Shown: positions 33,252 to 41,887 of the stretch, piece after piece
Layout: each line of letters starts with the position of its first letter
Position numbering within the stretch: the stretch's first letter is position 1
DNA from: CAZGAH01 sp964523295
Lineage (GTDB): Bacteria > Desulfobacterota > Desulfovibrionia > Desulfovibrionales > Desulfovibrionaceae
Assembly: GCA_964523295.1 (NCBI GenBank)
Contig: CAZGAH010000031.1
Span: forward strand, 1 to 49,024
Length of the DNA stretch: 49,024 nucleotides
Direction of reading: 5' to 3'
Notes under the pieces: model-generated
What the model saw: only the letters and a program-made list of their open reading frames with translations
Told to the model about the DNA's origin: nothing
Databases searched by the model: none
Program-made: the position numbers and the translations under genes

Positions 33252-36200
33252 ATGGACAAAAACAATCCTTCTTCGGTTTCGGACGTCTCCGGGGCGACCG
33301 GGCAGTCTGTCGCCAGCGGCGGAATGCCCGCGGACGTTGAGGCGCGGCTGGAAAGGCTCCTGCAGGAGAACGCGGCGCTGCGCAGCGAACTGGCGCGGGC
33401 GCAGGCGGAAGCGAAAGCGGCCGCGCAGGTGAAGAGTGAATTCATGGCCCGCATGAGTCATGAAATCCGTACTCCCATGAACGCGGTCATCGGGTTGGCA
33501 ACGCTGGCGCTCCGCACGGAGCTGACGGAAAAGCAGCAGCATTATCTGCAGAAAATCCGGGACTCGGCACAAACGCTGCTTGGCATTTTTTCCGATCTGC
33601 TGGATTTCACCCGCATCGAGAATCAGACGCTGGCCCTGGCGCCGCAGCCGTTTCATCTGAAGGCGCTGATGGAAGGGCTGGGTCAGGATTACGGGCCGAA
33701 GGCCGGGAACAAGGACCTGGTCTTTGCCGTGTTCATCGACGAGCACGTCCCTGTCCATCTTATCGGCGATCGTCAGCGACTGGCCCAGGCGCTTGGGCTG
33801 CTCGTGGACAATGCCGTCAAGTTCACCCATGCCGGGCGTATCGATATTGCGGCCTCGCTGGTGGAAAGGGACAGGCGGCGGGCCAGAGTGCGCTTCAGCG
33901 TCGCGGATACGGGCATCGGCCTGGATCGGCGTCAGCAGCACGATCTTTTTGCCCTGTTCACGCAGGCCGACACGTCTTTCGCGCGCAGCTACGGCGGCAT
34001 GGGCATCGGGCTGGCCCTGTGCCGGCGGCTGGTGGAGATGATGGGCGGCGAAATTGCCGTGGAGAGCGAGCAGGGCAAAGGCAGCACCTTTTTCTTCACC
34101 CTGGAATTTGCGCGCGCCGCGAATGAGTCCTTTTCCCGGGCGCAATTTGTCGACAAACGCATCCTGGTCGTTGTGGCAAATCCGGCGCTGCGGACCATGT
34201 ACCTCGACTACTTCAAAGGCATGCCGTGTCACTGTCAGTCCGCAGCCACCTGTGCCGAGGCGGAGGAGGCCATTACCCGGGCCGGAGCGGATGCCCCGTT
34301 TCACGCCGTCGTCCTGGATGATGCCTTGCCGGATGGCTCGGGTCTGGAGTGCGCGCACGGGCTCGCCAATCAGGCCCACGCTCCCTTTCCCCCGCGGGTT
34401 GTGTTGCTGAGCGCCTCTGACGCCGTCAAGACCGATCCGAACGCTTCCGGTTTCGTGGTGCTGTCCAGACCGGCGACGCAGCCTGCTGTCCTGGGCGCGA
34501 TGAACATCGCGTTGGGCCAGGCCGGGACGGGTCCCGCGGAAGACGAGGCCGCCGTGTCGTCGAAACTGGCCGGCAAGCGGGTCCTGCTCGTCGAGGACAA
34601 CCCCATCAATCAGGAAGTCGCCAGCGAGATGCTGCAGGGCTGGGGGATCGATGTCGCCGTGGCGCGCGACGGCGCCATTGCGTTGACCATGGCCGAACAG
34701 GCGCCCTATGATGCCGTGCTCATGGACGTGCAGATGCCGGGCATGGACGGGTTGGAGGCGACGCGTCGCCTGCGTACCCTTGCGTGTTGCCAACATCTCC
34801 CGATCATCGCCCTGACGGCCCACGCCCTGGATGAAGACCGGCAGCGCTGTCTCGATGCCGGTATGGACGATTATCTCTCCAAGCCGGTCGATCCGGACTT
34901 GCTGTATATCGTCCTGCTGCGCTGGATCGCCCCGGGGATCGCCCTGGCCGACGAAGATACTGCGGCGCCGGAAGCGCTCCAGGCGGGACAGGAGCTGCCC
35001 GAAGCGCGCACCACGGGTCCGGGGCTCGCGGAGGATATCCTTGAGCGGCCTTCCGCGGTCGGAGAAACCGCAGCGGCTCCAGGCGTTCCGGCTGCCGTCG
35101 GCGAGAGCAATCGCTCCGGCGATGGCACCGCCTTCGTGTTCGGCGTCGGGGCGCCGTCCCCGGTTTTAAACCTGGCGGCTGCGCTGCAATACCTGGGCGG
35201 CGACACGGCCCTGCTGGACGACATGCTCCATGATTTCAGCGGCCATTGCCCCGCGATTACCGATCGTCTCTTTCGCGCGCTTGGCAAGGGGGATCGGATT
35301 ACGGCTCAGCGGCTGGCCCGCACGCTTAAGGGATTGGGCGGCCTGTTCGGCGTGACCGGGTTGGTCCGCACGGCGCAGGAACTGGAATCCTGGCTGGAAA
35401 AGGCCACGCCGGACGAAGCGTCGCCCCAGGAAGTGGCTCATGCGGCAAACCGGGAGTCCGGGTATATGAACCGCCTGTTGGGCGAGGTGAACCTTGCCGT
35501 AAACGCCGCGCGGGAAGTTCTGGCGAACTCGTCGGGTGACCGGAGCGGCGGCGCAACCTGCCAGCCGGGGAAACATGGCGTGACGCGTCGGCCAGGGGCT
35601 GTTCCCGCGACAGAGCCGGATTTGCCGTTGCTCTTGAGCCGGATACCCGGGCTCGACGTCGCCTCGGCGCTGAACATGCTGGGGGGGAACCGGAAACTGC
35701 TGCGCAAGATATGCCGTGAATTTGGCAAGAACTATACCCAGGCCGGCCAGGAACTGCGCGCTCAGCTCGCTGTCGGCGACATCGACGACGCGCGGCGTAT
35801 GGCCCATACCGTCAAGGGCGTTGCCGGCAATCTGGGAGCCAGGCAGCTGGCGGAGACGGCCTGGGCGCTCGAGACCTCGCTCGTACAGCAGCGCAACGCC
35901 TCAGACGGGCTGATAAATGACTTCGAAGTCGCTCTGTCCGAGGCGCTGAACGGAACGCGCTTGCTGCTGTATTATGAGCAGGAGCCGGCGCCCTGCGCCG
36001 AACCGGTCTCTCTGCCGCCCCTGAAAGTGCTTTTTGTCGATGATGCGCGGTTGAACCAGACTGTTTTTTCCGAGATGCTCAGCGAGAGGGGATTTCTCGT
36101 CGAAACGGCCGGAAACGGCAAGGAGGCCTGTCTGCGTCTGTTCGCCTCCGAAGACGACGTCCGCCCCTTCGATCTGATCCTCATGGATTTGGAAATGCCC

Positions 36201-36728
36201 GAGATGGACGGATTCAAGACGGCGCAGACCATCCGCAAGGTGCTGGCCGCCAGCTCGCGGCCGACCATGTGCCTGGAGGTTCCGATCATCGCTCTGACTG
36301 CGCATGATCCGGCGCAGGAGCTGGAGCGCTGTCTGGCTGCGGGCATGGACGACTGCGTGCAGAAGACCTTCGATCCGGCCGTGCTGCTGGCGGCGATCGA
36401 GCGGGCCTATCGGGCCAGAATATTGCCCCGGGTGTCCCGGGGCGTGGCGTTGAAGGCGGCGCGACAGCCGCAACTGCAATCGGATTCGGGCGAATCCGTG
36501 GACCGGGAACGTCTGGTGCGCGTCCTTGGTGATTTGTCGGCTATGCTGCGAAGAAGCAACATCGCCGCGGAGGACCAGTTGCAGAAACTGAAGGCTCTGT
36601 TGACGGACCCGCGCTGGCAAACAGCCTTGCGCCGTATTGAACAGTACGTGGACCAGTTCGATTTTCAGGCCGCCAATGCCTGTGTCCTGGCCTTTGCGCG
36701 GGAACTGGGAATTACGCTCGAGGGATGA
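33252..36728 (+). CDS. Cytoplasmic hybrid histidine kinase with three receiver-like and two Hpt modules
   Basis: 1158 residues, with no membrane or PAS segment. Order: coiled coil (about 25-55); HisKA with H-box MARMSHEIRTPMNAVIGL near 72; HATPase with VADTGIGLD and YGGMGIGLALCRRLVEMMGG (about 170-285); a first receiver (about 300-420) that starts RILVVVANP without the acidic pair and has RP instead of KP; a second, intact receiver RVLLVEDNPINQEV (about 440-555, VLMDVQMP, LSKPVD); Hpt-1 (about 640-740), in which the phospho-His is Arg (ARTLKGLGG near 689); Hpt-2 with intact MAHTVKGVAGNLG near 849; and a third receiver KVLFVDDARLNQ (about 925-1050, LILMDLEMPEMDG). The output gene follows directly. 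The domain order implies an internal multistep relay through Hpt-2. The signal sensed is unknown. Confidence 0.88.
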   Translation: MDKNNPSSVSDVSGATGQSVASGGMPADVEARLERLLQENAALRSELARAQAEAKAAAQVKSEFMARMSHEIRTPMNAVIGLATLALRTELTEKQQHYLQKIRDSAQTLLGIFSDLLDFTRIENQTLALAPQPFHLKALMEGLGQDYGPKAGNKDLVFAVFIDEHVPVHLIGDRQRLAQALGLLVDNAVKFTHAGRIDIAASLVERDRRRARVRFSVADTGIGLDRRQQHDLFALFTQADTSFARSYGGMGIGLALCRRLVEMMGGEIAVESEQGKGSTFFFTLEFARAANESFSRAQFVDKRILVVVANPALRTMYLDYFKGMPCHCQSAATCAEAEEAITRAGADAPFHAVVLDDALPDGSGLECAHGLANQAHAPFPPRVVLLSASDAVKTDPNASGFVVLSRPATQPAVLGAMNIALGQAGTGPAEDEAAVSSKLAGKRVLLVEDNPINQEVASEMLQGWGIDVAVARDGAIALTMAEQAPYDAVLMDVQMPGMDGLEATRRLRTLACCQHLPIIALTAHALDEDRQRCLDAGMDDYLSKPVDPDLLYIVLLRWIAPGIALADEDTAAPEALQAGQELPEARTTGPGLAEDILERPSAVGETAAAPGVPAAVGESNRSGDGTAFVFGVGAPSPVLNLAAALQYLGGDTALLDDMLHDFSGHCPAITDRLFRALGKGDRITAQRLARTLKGLGGLFGVTGLVRTAQELESWLEKATPDEASPQEVAHAANRESGYMNRLLGEVNLAVNAAREVLANSSGDRSGGATCQPGKHGVTRRPGAVPATEPDLPLLLSRIPGLDVASALNMLGGNRKLLRKICREFGKNYTQAGQELRAQLAVGDIDDARRMAHTVKGVAGNLGARQLAETAWALETSLVQQRNASDGLINDFEVALSEALNGTRLLLYYEQEPAPCAEPVSLPPLKVLFVDDARLNQTVFSEMLSERGFLVETAGNGKEACLRLFASEDDVRPFDLILMDLEMPEMDGFKTAQTIRKVLAASSRPTMCLEVPIIALTAHDPAQELERCLAAGMDDCVQKTFDPAVLLAAIERAYRARILPRVSRGVALKAARQPQLQSDSGESVDRERLVRVLGDLSAMLRRSNIAAEDQLQKLKALLTDPRWQTALRRIEQYVDQFDFQAANACVLAFARELGITLEG

Positions 36729-36730
36729 CC

Positions 36731-38809
36731 ATGAATTCCGCGGAAAAATCGGCCCGGGTGCTTGTCGTTGACGACACCCCGTCGATCATCAAGCTGTTGG
36801 TGAATGCGCTGCGCGACGACTACGAGTTGTTTGTCGCGACGAACGGCATGGATGCCGTGCAACTGGCCCGGTCCGAACGACCGGATATCATTCTGCTGGA
36901 CGTGCTCATGCCCGGCATGGACGGCTACGCCGTCTGCACGCAACTCAAGGCCGAAGAGGCGACGGCCGGGATACCGGTTATTTTCATCACCGCGCTCAGC
37001 GACGCCCAGGACGAAACACGGGGGTTCGCTCTCGGGGCGGTGGATTATGTGACCAAGCCGATCAGTCTGCCCGTGCTCCGCTCGCGGGTCAGTCTGCATC
37101 TCTCGCTGCAACAGGCGCAGCAGGAACTCGCACGGGCATACGGAAAACTTGCCGATGAGCTTGATCTGCTCGCCGACCTGCAGGCCAGGCTGCTGCCCAG
37201 CGAGACATTGAACATTCCCGGTCTGACGCTGACGACCCTCTACAATCCGTCCGGCAAGGCCAGCGGGGATTATTTCGATTATTTCCGCCTCAACGAGACC
37301 GTGTTGCGTCTGCTGGTGGCCGATGTGGCCGGGCACGGAAGCCGGGCCGCTTTCGTCATGGGCATTGTCCGCAGCCTGATTCGCCAGACCCGCTCCGAAT
37401 ACCATACGCTCAGCGAAACCATGGTGCAGATCAATGAGCATCTTATCGAGATCATCGGCGAAGAGGCGGACTTCGTCACCATGATCGCCGTGGATTTCAA
37501 CATGCTTACCGGGGAAATCGAGTACGTCAACGCCGGTCATTGCCCCGGAGCGTTGCGGTTGGGAAACGGCAAGGTGGAGTCGTTGCCGGCGACCGCCCCG
37601 GTGCTGGGCTTTTTTAAGGTCGCATACCCTTCCAAAGCCATACGCGCTGGGAATGCTTTCGAACTGCTGCTCTATACCGACGGCTTGTACGAGTGGCGCC
37701 TGGAAAACGGGGAAATCTACTCCCACGAGCGTTTCCGGGAGCTGATCGAGCAGCTCATGGATGAAGGACGTTTTTCTCTGGCAAAGCTGGAAAAGGAGTT
37801 GAGGGCGCAGGCGCCGGGCAAGGTTCGGTTTGACGACGATCTGACGGCCCTGCATATTGCCTGGGAAGCGCCATCGTTGCAGTCCAGGGCCTTGCGGGAG
37901 ACGCCGCCGAAGGTGTTCGTCGTCACGGCCGCTCCCCGATCCATGACGCCATTGCTGGATTCACTTCGATCCGAATACGAGCTGTACGTCACCGATGCGG
38001 GTAAGCAGTGCCTGGATATGGCGCGCCGGGAAAAGCCGGATTTGATCCTTTTGGATAGTACGCTGCCGGACATGAACGGGCCGGCGGTGTGTCGGGCGCT
38101 GAAAGAGGACTGCCAGACGATCGGGATACCGGTTTGTCTGATGTCCGCGCCCGAGCAGAATGAGGAGGTGCGCGCGGGGCTCGATGCGGGGGCGGCGGAT
38201 TGCCTGACAACCCCTTTTGCGCTCCCGGTTGCGCTGCTTCGGATCAAGACCTTGATCGACCTCAAGGCTAAAAATGAGCGTCTGGAAACCCTGGCCGGGC
38301 TGGATACGTTGACCGGACTGCCCAACCGCCGCGGTTTCGACGAATATTTGAACCGTGAATGGCGTATTGCCGCCCGGTTGAACAGCTCGCTGGCGCTTGT
38401 CCTGATGGACGTCGATCACATGCGGCTGTTCAACGAGTCCAGAGGCTACGCGGCCGGCGACGATGCCTTGGGATCGATTGCCGGGGTGCTGCGGCTGTGT
38501 CTCAAGCGTCCGGCGGACTTTTTCGCCAGGTACAGCTGCGCGTGCTTTGCCATTATCCTCCCCGACACGGATATCGCCGGCGCAACGCACATCGCGGAAA
38601 CGATTCGCTGCAACGTTGAAGCGCTGAATCTCGCCTACATCCTTTCAGACCATCAACGACGCCTGAGCGCCAGTCTGGGCGTTTCGGCGATGATCCCCCG
38701 GCGTCGGGGAAGCTCGCAGCGTCTGATCCGGGCCGTTGAACAGGCCCTTGAGCTGGCCAAGGCGCAAGGGCGGAACTGTTGCCGCTGTATCGATCCCTGG
38801 CAGGGGTAG
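36731..38809 (+). CDS. REC - PP2C phosphatase - pseudo-REC - degenerate GGDEF response protein
   Basis: 692 residues. Receiver 1 (about 8-125) is intact: RVLVVDDTPSI, IILLDVLMPGMDG, VTKPI. A SpoIIE/PP2C phosphatase (about 150-385) has SGDYFDYF, VADVAGHGSRAAFVMG, VNAGHCPGAL and LLYTDGLYEW. A second receiver (about 395-510) begins VFVVTAAPRS, without the acidic pair, and has TTPF where KP is expected. The C-terminal GGDEF domain (about 520-690) starts DTLTGLPNRRGF, but the active loop is RYSCACF instead of RYGGDEF, while the I-site RPAD five residues before it is kept. GAGGG is 6 nt before ATG 36731; an ATG at 36725 overlaps the kinase stop. It is likely the phospho-output of the hybrid kinase, controlling a Ser/Thr phosphoprotein and perhaps sensing c-di-GMP. 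Confidence 0.85.
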   Translation: MNSAEKSARVLVVDDTPSIIKLLVNALRDDYELFVATNGMDAVQLARSERPDIILLDVLMPGMDGYAVCTQLKAEEATAGIPVIFITALSDAQDETRGFALGAVDYVTKPISLPVLRSRVSLHLSLQQAQQELARAYGKLADELDLLADLQARLLPSETLNIPGLTLTTLYNPSGKASGDYFDYFRLNETVLRLLVADVAGHGSRAAFVMGIVRSLIRQTRSEYHTLSETMVQINEHLIEIIGEEADFVTMIAVDFNMLTGEIEYVNAGHCPGALRLGNGKVESLPATAPVLGFFKVAYPSKAIRAGNAFELLLYTDGLYEWRLENGEIYSHERFRELIEQLMDEGRFSLAKLEKELRAQAPGKVRFDDDLTALHIAWEAPSLQSRALRETPPKVFVVTAAPRSMTPLLDSLRSEYELYVTDAGKQCLDMARREKPDLILLDSTLPDMNGPAVCRALKEDCQTIGIPVCLMSAPEQNEEVRAGLDAGAADCLTTPFALPVALLRIKTLIDLKAKNERLETLAGLDTLTGLPNRRGFDEYLNREWRIAARLNSSLALVLMDVDHMRLFNESRGYAAGDDALGSIAGVLRLCLKRPADFFARYSCACFAIILPDTDIAGATHIAETIRCNVEALNLAYILSDHQRRLSASLGVSAMIPRRRGSSQRLIRAVEQALELAKAQGRNCCRCIDPWQG

Positions 38810-38914
38810 GCAGGCAAGCGCCGGGAAAGGGACAAGGACGCGGGGTGCTCCTCTCGCCGCCGTTCCTGGCCTGGCTGTCCGCTTTACCGGCGAGGGGGAT
38901 GCCTGTCGGCGCGG

Positions 38915-39898
38915 TCAATCGTACTTGACGGCGCTGATTTTCATGAGCTTGTCCCAATTGTGGTGGGATTCGATAGAGCGCACGGTGCCGGTCTTGCCGC
39001 GAATGACCAGCGAGTAAGTAATAGCGCCGCGTCCTGTGTAGCGCACGCCGCGCAGGAAAGTTCCTCCGGAAATGCCGGTGGCGGCGAAATGGGTGTCTTC
39101 GCTGGCGACCAGGGTCTGCTCCGTCAGGACCGTGCCGGGGTCGAGCCCGGCAGCGAGCACGCGCGCCCGTTCTTCGTCGCTCTGCGGGTCAAGTCGGGCC
39201 AGCATCCTCCCGCCGATACCCCGGATGGCGCAGGCCGAGAGCACGCCTTCCGGCGTTCCGCCCGTACCCATCATCACGTCGACTTCGCAGTGTACGTCCA
39301 CCGCCATGAGCGAGCCGGCGACATCGCCGTCGGTATGCAGCTGAATTCTCGCTCCGGCCTTGCGGATGTCGGCAATAAGCTGCTTGTGCCTGGGTTTGTC
39401 CAGGACGAACACGACGCAGTCGTCGACATCTTTGTCCAGGGCGCGGGCTATGCGTTTGAGATTGTAGTCGACGGGGGCGTCGATATCCACGGCATCCTTG
39501 GCCTCGGCCGGGACAACGAGCTTTTTCATGTAATAACTCGGTCCCGGATCGTACATCGAGCCCGCGGGAGCGATGCCGACGACGGAGATGGCGTTGGGCC
39601 GGCCATACGCCAGAAGATTGGTGCCCTCGACAGGATCCACGGCGACGTCGACAGCCGTTCCCGTTCCCGTGCCCACGGCTTCGCCGTTATACAGCATCGG
39701 GGCCTGATCCTTTTCGCCCTCGCCGATGACGATCCGTCCGGCGATAGTGACGTTGGCGAAAGACAGCCGCATGGCGTCCACGGCCGCCTGATCGCCCTGC
39801 TCCTTTTCGCCTTTGCCCAGCCAGCGGGCCGACGCCAGAGCCGCGGCCTCGGTAACGCGTACGAGATCGAAACCAAGATTCGGTTCAGGTGCTTGCAT
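38915..39898 (-). CDS. glpX: Class II fructose-1,6-bisphosphatase
   Basis: 327 residues of the GlpX family, which hydrolyse fructose-1,6-bisphosphate in gluconeogenesis with Mn2+ or Mg2+. Visible: IVIGEGEKDQAPMLYNGEAV near residue 57, DVAVDPVEGTNLLAYGRPNA near 85, HTDGDVAGSL near 190 and MMGTGGTPEGVLSACAIRGI near 210. The last segment TGRGAITYSLVIRGKTGTVR is also typical. CAGGAG lies 8 nt before the ATG. It follows rpiB by 68 bp on the same strand; together they serve sugar-phosphate interconversion. Confidence 0.95.
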   Translation of the reverse strand: MQAPEPNLGFDLVRVTEAAALASARWLGKGEKEQGDQAAVDAMRLSFANVTIAGRIVIGEGEKDQAPMLYNGEAVGTGTGTAVDVAVDPVEGTNLLAYGRPNAISVVGIAPAGSMYDPGPSYYMKKLVVPAEAKDAVDIDAPVDYNLKRIARALDKDVDDCVVFVLDKPRHKQLIADIRKAGARIQLHTDGDVAGSLMAVDVHCEVDVMMGTGGTPEGVLSACAIRGIGGRMLARLDPQSDEERARVLAAGLDPGTVLTEQTLVASEDTHFAATGISGGTFLRGVRYTGRGAITYSLVIRGKTGTVRSIESHHNWDKLMKISAVKYD

Positions 39899-39966
39899 GT
39901 GCGCATCTCCTGGAGCGTGATGAAACGCTGTGTGTGGGGCCTGTCCTCTCTGGCAGGATGCCGGGA

Positions 39967-40416
39967 TCAGGAAGGGTTGCCTGCCGGCTCCATCTGGTCG
40001 ATGCGGCGCTGATGACGTCCGCCTTCGAATTCGGCGCCGAAAAAGGCGTCGACAATGGCCAGAGCCAGTCCGGTTCCGAGAACCCGCTCGCCCAGACAGA
40101 GTACATTGGCATCGTTGTGCATCCGGCTCATGCGCGCCAGGTATTCATTGCCGCATAGCGCGGCGCGGATGCCCGGGAATTTGTTCGCGGTCATGCTCAT
40201 GCCGATGCCCGAACCGCAGACAAGGATTCCGAACGCGTTCTGTGTGCTCACCTCGCGGCAGACTGCCTGCGCGTAGAGGGGATAATCGCAGCTGGCGTTG
40301 GAATGGGTGCCGAGATCGGTCACCACGCAGCCGGCGCTACGCAGATGCCCGATTATGGCTTCTTTGAGCTGATATCCGCCATGATCGGCGCCGATGAATA
40401 CGTTTTTGCCGGACAT
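39967..40416 (-). CDS. rpiB: Ribose-5-phosphate isomerase B
   Basis: 149 residues of the RpiB/LacAB family, interconverting ribose-5-phosphate and ribulose-5-phosphate in the cytoplasm. Motifs: FIGADHGGYQLKEAIIGHL at the start, YPLYAQAVCREV near 45, GILVCGSGIGMSMTANKFPG near 63 with the catalytic Cys, and the His of SRMHNDANVLCLGERV near 103. GGAG lies 8 nt before the ATG. The gene sits between a coiled-coil protein gene and glpX in a leftward run. Confidence 0.95.
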   Translation of the reverse strand: MSGKNVFIGADHGGYQLKEAIIGHLRSAGCVVTDLGTHSNASCDYPLYAQAVCREVSTQNAFGILVCGSGIGMSMTANKFPGIRAALCGNEYLARMSRMHNDANVLCLGERVLGTGLALAIVDAFFGAEFEGGRHQRRIDQMEPAGNPS

Positions 40417-40458
40417 GTCATTGCTCCGTGGTCTGAGGTGAAGCCGGAGGGCTGAGGA

Positions 40459-41004
40459 TCAACGCTCCGGCAGCGTGCCGAGCAGCTGGCGGCGGCGCTC
40501 GATGAACTCCTGGCGCATCCGCAGGCGCTCCTCTTTATGCAGGGCGATTTCCTGCCCGAGAAAGGTGATTTGCCGTAGCGCGAGGGCTGCCTCGCTCTCG
40601 GGCTCGAGCAATCCTGCTGTCCCGGACTGATTGTCGGGCAGGTGCTCCAGGCCCTGCTCCGCCAGCTCCTTGCCGAGCGCGGCGTATTCCTCATGCAGCC
40701 GCTTTTCGAGTTGACGCAGCTCGAGCGAGCGGAGGCCTTTGAGCGTCAGCCAGCGCAACTCGCCGCCGAGAACGACGAGGCCGAGCATGAAATTCTTGAG
40801 AATCCGGACGAAGAGATTGGGCCTGGCCGCGGCCGTGGCTCGGGGCAAGGGTCTCAGCTCCAGCCGGCAGGTGTTGGCCTCCGGGGGAAGTCCGGAATCT
40901 TTGTTGAACAACCGGTTGGTCTGCCCGGCCGAGGCAATGTGTACGCGTCTCGTCGCTTCGTCGGGCGGGGATTCCGTCGTATCGGTCGGTTTATGCTCAT
41001 CCAT
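40459..41004 (-). CDS. Coiled-coil protein with one hydrophobic segment, unknown function
   Basis: 181 residues. A polar, probably disordered N-terminus (1-65) is followed by a short hydrophobic stretch NFMLGLVVLGGELRWLTLKG near residue 75, then charged heptad-like helices (about 90-180) rich in E, L, R and K ending QEFIERRRQLLGTLPER. It could be a peripheral or single-pass membrane protein with a cytoplasmic coiled coil. The start overlaps the end of the LolB-like lipoprotein gene by 8 nt, so it is translated from the same message as the TPR and lipoprotein genes. I do not recognise a family. Confidence 0.7.
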   Translation of the reverse strand: MDEHKPTDTTESPPDEATRRVHIASAGQTNRLFNKDSGLPPEANTCRLELRPLPRATAAARPNLFVRILKNFMLGLVVLGGELRWLTLKGLRSLELRQLEKRLHEEYAALGKELAEQGLEHLPDNQSGTAGLLEPESEAALALRQITFLGQEIALHKEERLRMRQEFIERRRQLLGTLPER

Positions 41005-41887
41005 GGCGTCGGACTCCGTCAGGGAAGCGTGTTGCGGGCGAACTGTCGGGCTGCTGCATACTCGTGTTTTCCAGGATATGGATGCGCGTATCCGGTGGGA
41101 AATCGAGTTCCAGCTTATCCGGTGGCAGTTTTTCCGGTAGCTGTTGCAGTTTTTTGATCTGGAGAATGGCCTTTTCCTCCGGCTCCCGGGTCATCCGGAT
41201 GCGTTCGGGGATTCCGGCCGCCTCGGGCACCTCGCCGCTGAATTCGAGATGCCAGGACTCTGGTCCCGGCGTATCCAGGGCGATGGGGCGCCCGGAGAAA
41301 TCGAGCTGTACGGTCCAGGTCTGGCCTTCGCCGGCGAAGGCGTAGCTGTAGCCACGCTCGGGCAGCAGCCGGTGCGAGACGTAGGTGGCGGGGAACAGAC
41401 TGTCCCAGCGTCCGTTGAGCAGCCTGGCCAGCTCGTCGAGCGTGAAGGGGAGCCGGATGCCGAAAGCGGCCATGCCGAGTTTGCTGTCCTTGTGGACAAA
41501 GGCGGTTTTTTTATCCGGAACATAGGCGGTGAAGCCGACCTGATCCTCTCGCCACAAGGCAATGAGCTGTCCGATGCCAGCCTGAAGATCGAGGCGCAAG
41601 GGGTAGCCGATGTTTCCCCAGAAGCGGATGACAACGCGATTGCTGCCTTCGGGGCCCGCGTAGTGCAGGGAAGCCGTCGGGGTGAAGGCCGGGGCGGAAT
41701 CCCTGCCGCGTGCGCCGTCGATGAAGCGCTTCCATGTTTCGGCCGGCCCGGGCACGGCTGCCTGTCCGGCGTCGGGCTTGGGGCCTGGAGCGCAGGCAAC
41801 GGGCAGGCAGAGCGTCGCGAGAAGCAGGGTCAGGAGGAATCGCCGGATCCGCGACCGTACGCGTAGCCGCTGGCAGGGTGCTGTCAT
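40997..41887 (-). CDS. LolB-like outer-membrane lipoprotein (DUF4292-like)
   Basis: 296 residues. A basic start (RLRVRSRIRRFLLTLLLATL) is followed by LCLPVAC, a somewhat atypical lipobox with Cys near residue 32. The mature part has alternating beta strands, such as VVIRFWGNIGYPLRLDLQAG, VGFTAYVPDKKTAFVHKDSK and WTVQLDFSGRPIALD, suggesting the open half-barrel of the LolB/LolA fold that carries lipoproteins at the outer membrane. Identity is by pattern, not a firm motif. Its ATG overlaps the TPR gene's stop (ATGA), so the two are coupled; a TPR lipoprotein next to a LolB-like one suggests an envelope assembly role. Confidence 0.55.
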   Translation of the reverse strand: MTAPCQRLRVRSRIRRFLLTLLLATLCLPVACAPGPKPDAGQAAVPGPAETWKRFIDGARGRDSAPAFTPTASLHYAGPEGSNRVVIRFWGNIGYPLRLDLQAGIGQLIALWREDQVGFTAYVPDKKTAFVHKDSKLGMAAFGIRLPFTLDELARLLNGRWDSLFPATYVSHRLLPERGYSYAFAGEGQTWTVQLDFSGRPIALDTPGPESWHLEFSGEVPEAAGIPERIRMTREPEEKAILQIKKLQQLPEKLPPDKLELDFPPDTRIHILENTSMQQPDSSPATRFPDGVRRHG

